From contig CM031595.1 of assembly GCA_018398815.1 (NCBI GenBank), forward strand, positions 46,052,927 through 46,075,426: a stretch of DNA of 22,500 nt. Reading direction: 5' to 3'. Position numbers and translations under genes: made by a program. This document shows positions 19,156 through 22,500 of this stretch, one piece after another (within the stretch, counting starts at the first letter, position 1; every line of letters begins with the position of its first letter). The notes beneath the pieces were generated by a model, which searched no databases, was not told the DNA's origin, and saw nothing but the letters and a program-made list of their open reading frames with translations. This DNA is from Conus ventricosus. Taxonomy: Eukaryota > Mollusca > Gastropoda > Neogastropoda > Conidae.

Positions 19156-19203
19156 GCGCGCTCGCACACACGCACGCCACGCACGCAACACACAACACAC
19201 ACA

Positions 19204-19245
<42 letters not shown>

Positions 19246-19262
19246 CACACACACACACACAC
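19036..19262. repeat. (CA)n with (CG)10 core (unit 2)
   Basis: Counterpart of 10267-10494. The CG core is 20 bp uninterrupted at 19141-19160. It is followed immediately by CTTTCCAC and the 32-bp minisatellite, exactly as in unit 1. Confidence 0.94.
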
Positions 19263-19314
19263 TTTCCACCAAGTTTTTTTCTTAAAAAAAAAATTCGATT
19301 GTGTATTTTGTGTG

Positions 19315-19685
19315 TGTAATCTTGCAGAAAAACAAACATTTGTGTAATCTTGCAGACAAACAAACAAACATTTGTGTAATCTTGCTGACAAACAAACACA
19401 CATTTGTGTAATCTTGCAGACAAACAAACACACATTTGTGGAATCTTGCAGACAAACAAACAAACATTTGTGTAATCTTGCAGACAAACAAACAAACATT
19501 TGAGGAATCTTGCAGACAAACAAACACACATTTCTTGAATCTTGCAGACAAACAAACACACCTTTGTGTAAACTTGCAGACAAACAAACAAAACATTTGT
19601 GGAATCTTGCTGACAAACAAACACACATTTGTGTAATCTTGCAGACAAACAAACAAAACATTTGTGGAATCTTGCTGACAAAGAA
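19315..19685. repeat. 32-bp minisatellite, 12 copies (unit 2)
   Basis: CTTGC occurs at 19321, 19349, 19381, 19413, 19445, 19477, 19509, 19541, 19573 (ACTTGC), 19606, 19638 and 19671, with spacings 28, then 32 throughout except 33 twice. Copies alternate CAGACAAAC and CTGACAAAC forms. It is cleaner than the unit 1 array. The 254-279 codon minus-strand frames across it consist of repeated CLSARLHKC / FVCLQDYTNVC-type stretches and are best explained by the stop-free repeat. Confidence 0.97.
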
Positions 19686-19879
19686 AAAAGAAAGAAAGAA
19701 AGAAAGAAAGAAAGGAATGAACAAAGAAGCAAGCAAACAAAGAGCCCTGGGAGAGAGAGAGAGAGAGAAAAAAAGAAAGACATGAGCTCCTGGCCGGAGG
19801 TAACAAGGAAATAAATAAGAAAACCACACTGTACACCAGCACAGCTGCACAATCCCAACGGACAGGGCCGGCGAGCAAA

Positions 19880-20054
19880 GAGGTGGGGAAGAGGGGGGGG
19901 GGGGAGGGAGAGGGTGGCTGAGAGCTAGTGGGGGGGAAAAACCGAGCGAGGGACGGGAGGAAGGAGGGGGAGGGAGGGAGACGATGAAGGACAGGGAAGG
20001 GGAGGAGGTGTGGGATGGGGTGAGGGAGTGTGAGGAGGAGGGGGGGGGGGGGGG
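19880..20054. repeat. G-rich polypurine block (unit 2)
   Basis: Counterpart of 11129-11331, about 30 bp shorter, ending in the same G run followed by CGTTGTGTGAACACACG, which is itself an inverted repeat (CGTTGTGTG / CACACG). Confidence 0.9.
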
Positions 20055-20597
20055 CGTTGTGTGAACACACGTTTAAACAGCTGCAATCATGTCGAGAGAA
20101 TATTTTTTTTGTTTCTTTACCGCCTCTTCTCCCTCATCCACCCCTTCCCCCCAAGCCCCCTCCCCATCCCACCCATCTCTCTCTCTCTCTCTTCTCTCCT
20201 CTCTCTCTCCTCGCCAATAAAATAACACGCTTTGTTTATCGCACGCAGCATCACGACGAAGCGTTTCCAATTCGGGTTTACAGTCAGCTGAACTCCAGCC
20301 AGACGTAATCGTCGGCTCATGTGAAGCGCCCCCCCCCCCTCCCCTCCCCATTCCCCTCCATCCCACCCACCGCTGCCTCCCTCTCCTCTCCTCCTCTGCC
20401 CTCCTCTCTTTCCTTCATGAACATCTGTTTGTGGGAGATGGAGAGGGGGGAAGGGGTGGATTGATGGGGAGGGGGCGGGTGGTGGTGAACAAAGAGGTGA
20501 CAGCGTTTGTCGTCCTATTTCCATTGAAAAGCCCATACGGTCCCGTGAGACTAAACGTTTTCTTTTTGTTTCTGCTTCAGCAGTTTAGCGGCTGTCT

Positions 20598-20945
20598 GGT
20601 TGTCTCTCTCTCTCTGTCTGCCTGTCTCTCTTTGTCACAGACACTCTCTGTATGTCTGTCTGTGTGTCGGCCTGTCTGTTCCACTCTCGTCAGAAAATCT
20701 CCATCCACCCACCAGGCGCGTCGCTTGTGATTCGTTTTGTTCCCTCATCGCAAAATATTGTGCGAGTTTGGTGTATTTCTTTCGTATGTGTGCATTTAAA
20801 AGAAGTGACAGTGACTCTGTCTGTCTGTCTGTCTCCCTCCCTCCTCTCTCTCTCCTCTCTCTGTCTGTCTCCCCCCCCTCCCCCCTCCCCCCTCTCTCTC
20901 CCTCTCCTTCTCTCTCTCTCTCACTCTCTCTCTCTCTCTCGTTCG
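20598..20945. repeat. CT/CTGT-rich region (unit 2)
   Basis: Counterpart of 11893-12245, with more regular tracts (CTGTCTGTCTGTCTGTCTCC at 20817-20836). Confidence 0.85.
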
Positions 20946-20951
20946 TTTTTT

Positions 20952-20952
<1 letters not shown>

Positions 20953-20985
<33 letters not shown>

Positions 20986-21118
20986 CCATCATCATCATCA
21001 CCATCACCATCACCTTCATCTTATCCTCTTCTTTTCTTCTTCTTCTACTTCCTCTCGTATTTCTTCTTCTTCTTCTTCTTCTCTTTCTTCTTCTTCTTCT
21101 TCTTCATCATCATCATCG

Positions 21119-21154
<36 letters not shown>

Positions 21155-21190
21155 CCATCATCATCTTCTTCTACTTCTTCTTCTTGTTAT
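20953..21190. repeat. (CAT)n / (CTT)n trinucleotide block (unit 2)
   Basis: Long clean CAT tracts at 20953-21015 and 21104-21163 surround CTT repeats at about 21030-21105, with a final CTT run to 21185. The sub-blocks are longer and more regular than in unit 1. Confidence 0.95.
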
Positions 21191-21265
21191 GGATCTTGAT
21201 CCTCTGATAACGAGCAATGGTGGGTTTTATGAAAAAAAAAAGCTGTATTGCTTAACTGAACTCTG

Positions 21266-21276
<11 letters not shown>

Positions 21277-21306
<30 letters not shown>
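21277..21306. repeat. (GA)n microsatellite (unit 2)
   Basis: About 15 GA repeats preceded by (CA)n, matching 12579-12604. Confidence 0.95.
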
Positions 21307-21307
<1 letters not shown>

Positions 21308-21309
21308 AA

Positions 21310-22293
21310 AACCACCGTTCACACAACAGTGGTTAACCCTTTCGATGCGTAATCTCATGGAATCTGTTTTGCCCAGTCCTATTGATTTTACAGTCACTCC
21401 CTTCAAACGCTCGTCACCTCATCATCATTTCCGACTCCGATCCCCAGTTCCTTTGTGTGACAAAGCAAATCGCTTATAGTTTAAACCTATGATGTTTTGA
21501 AAAAAAAAAAAAAGAAGAGAAAGAATGCTTTCTCATCTTCCTTCAAGAAAGAGCTATCAGTCTTACAACGGTGTTGGAACTTCCATGATGTCATCAATGA
21601 CGTTTCTAGCAGGCTCCATAGACACCCTGTTTAGAGATGTTCTACCTGTAAACCTCCCCTTGTTCCTACTGTAAAGAAACGCACAAGGGGAGATCGGGTT
21701 CGGGAGAAAGTTGGACTAGGTTCATCCAAAAAGACAAATGAGTCAGGCCCAGTGAAGATTTTCTTTCTTTTAATTTGGTCTAAAGTTTTTATGCATGAAA
21801 AGGGCTGGTGACAATGCCCAACAAAAGGAAAAAAAAAGGTACAAGTAAAGGGGGAAAAGGAAAATAAAGGTAGAAGTAACGACAAAGGGCTCTAGCAACC
21901 GTGGCATTTCTGGTGCATCCGAACACCATCACCACACTTCACAGACTAAGGTGTCGTCCCTCCCTTTGAGATTTGGGGCCTGACTGAATAACTCCGTAAC
22001 TTCCAGAGCACCCACGCTTCCCCTAGCGTCACCTAGGGACGCCATCTGTCAGATCCTTACGCCTCATGAATATTTATAAGGGTCTTACATGTTTTAACTG
22101 CAACTATTAACTACAAACTTCATATCACCTACATGTCCCTCTGACCTAAGCATACAACATCTTCTCAAACATTGCGTGATCCTAAGTCTCACAAGTTTGA
22201 AATAAGAAAATAATAATCAGAACTATTTCCTAAAAGTGCAGGATGACCAACAACCTAAATAGTAAGCCCCTCCCACAACTACTGGTCTCCCTC
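21310..22293. other. Unique segment of unit 2 (matches 12610-13690)
   Basis: Homologous to the complex segment of unit 1. No gene is recognised. Most substitutions relative to unit 1 are T-to-A or deletions of T, especially at 21700-21880. Confidence 0.6.
22021..22078 (-). promoter_or_regulatory. Possible minus-strand TATA core promoter (unit 2)
   Basis: Second copy of the 13346-13403 arrangement: CCCTAGCGTCACCTAGGG at 22021-22038 and TATTTATA (plus strand) at 22071-22078. Conservation between copies reflects recent duplication and is not by itself evidence of function. Confidence 0.22.
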
Positions 22294-22500
22294 TTACATA
22301 ATGGGGCTGGCACCCCCATAAACATTTCCCCGGTCTCTTCCCCCATCTAGCAGAGAGTATTCCCTCTTGGAATTTCCGGCCCGTCGCCGGTCAGTGCCTA
22401 CAAAGGGATTCCTCCTTAGATCGCCACACAACTGGGCGAACTCATCAGGGGTCATCAGACTATCTCCCTCGGTTAATCTAAACATCAACCATGGCACTCC
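22294..22500 (-). other. Minus-strand protein-like segment, unidentified (unit 2, partial)
   Basis: Homologous to the 3' half of 13744-14010 and cut by the window end. It reads WLMFRLTEGDSLMTPDEF, then AQLCGDLRRNPFVGTDRR, and stops at 22294. The longer uninterrupted reading here suggests that this frame, not the one in unit 1, is original, and that one of the copies carries indels. Function unknown. Confidence 0.3.

Larger units (their letters stand above)
15173..22500. repeat. Direct duplication, unit 2 (runs off the window)
   Basis: This is the second copy of 6337-13840. Homology begins within the LINE 3' end (CCGCAGACAGAGCCAGATGG, 15176-15195) and is still present at the last base. Against unit 1 it shows frequent one-base indels, a bias of A where unit 1 has T, and a block (16686-19025) drifting into homopolymers. 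It could be a true segmental duplication or the other haplotype left in the assembly. Confidence 0.95.

Noticed and set aside
19019..19858. 279-codon minus-strand open frame, cysteine-rich with repeated motifs
   Set aside because: It lies over (CA)n and the 32-bp minisatellite, whose unit lacks stops in all minus frames; the unit 1 equivalents are shorter and split over other frames, so nothing selects for it.

Overview
This window is eukaryotic, non-coding, repeat-dominated DNA, and I find no intact protein-coding gene, rRNA or tRNA in it. A lophotrochozoan, most plausibly a gastropod or bivalve mollusc, fits best. The reasons are a decayed RTE/SR2-like non-LTR retrotransposon ending in a short GAT tail, degenerate TTAGGG-type telomere-like repeats, and very dense (CA)n, (CT)n, (CTGT)n and (CAT)n tracts. 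The species assignment is inference, not proof.

Layout. Positions 1-613 are anonymous sequence. Positions 614-818 hold a degenerate interstitial telomere-like array (CCCTAA on the + strand) framed by a 19-bp inverted repeat. Positions 838-1141 carry a GA tract and alternating long G, C and G runs. Positions 1260-1722 are a ~59-bp minisatellite with a palindrome in most units. Positions 1723-2990 show nothing recognisable beyond a 14-bp palindrome. Positions ~2990-6425 are a full-length-like but dead RTE-clade LINE: AP-type endonuclease, reverse transcriptase and C-terminal region can all be read in order, but only by moving between frames, and several catalytic positions are substituted.

The dominant structure is a direct duplication of at least 7.3 kb. 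About 6337-13840 (unit 1) is repeated co-linearly at about 15173-22500 (unit 2), and the homology runs off the window end. The offset drifts from ~8.84 kb at the left to ~8.66 kb at the right. The left breakpoint lies inside the last ~90 bp of the LINE. Both copies contain the same order of elements: LINE tail, unique segment, (CT)n, (CA)n with CG cassettes, unique segment, poly-C, GA/CT/CA blocks, CA/CG tracts, a 12-copy 32-bp minisatellite, a G-rich purine block, pyrimidine blocks, a CAT/CTT block, and a ~1.2-kb unique segment. Positions 13840-15165 lie between the two visible copies.

The differences between the copies do not look like ordinary divergence. They are mainly 1-2 base indels and T-to-A changes (unit 1 to unit 2, + strand), and in 16686-19025 unit 2 drifts into homopolymers. 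This suggests consensus or assembly problems, possibly an unpurged haplotype joined in tandem, so reading-frame breaks anywhere here should be treated with caution. Long open frames over the repeats (for example the cysteine-rich minus-strand frames over the 32-bp array) are low-complexity artefacts. The only weakly gene-like signals outside the LINE are on the minus strand at 13744-14010 and 22294-22500 (protein-like segment) and a TATA-like site at 13396 and 22071.
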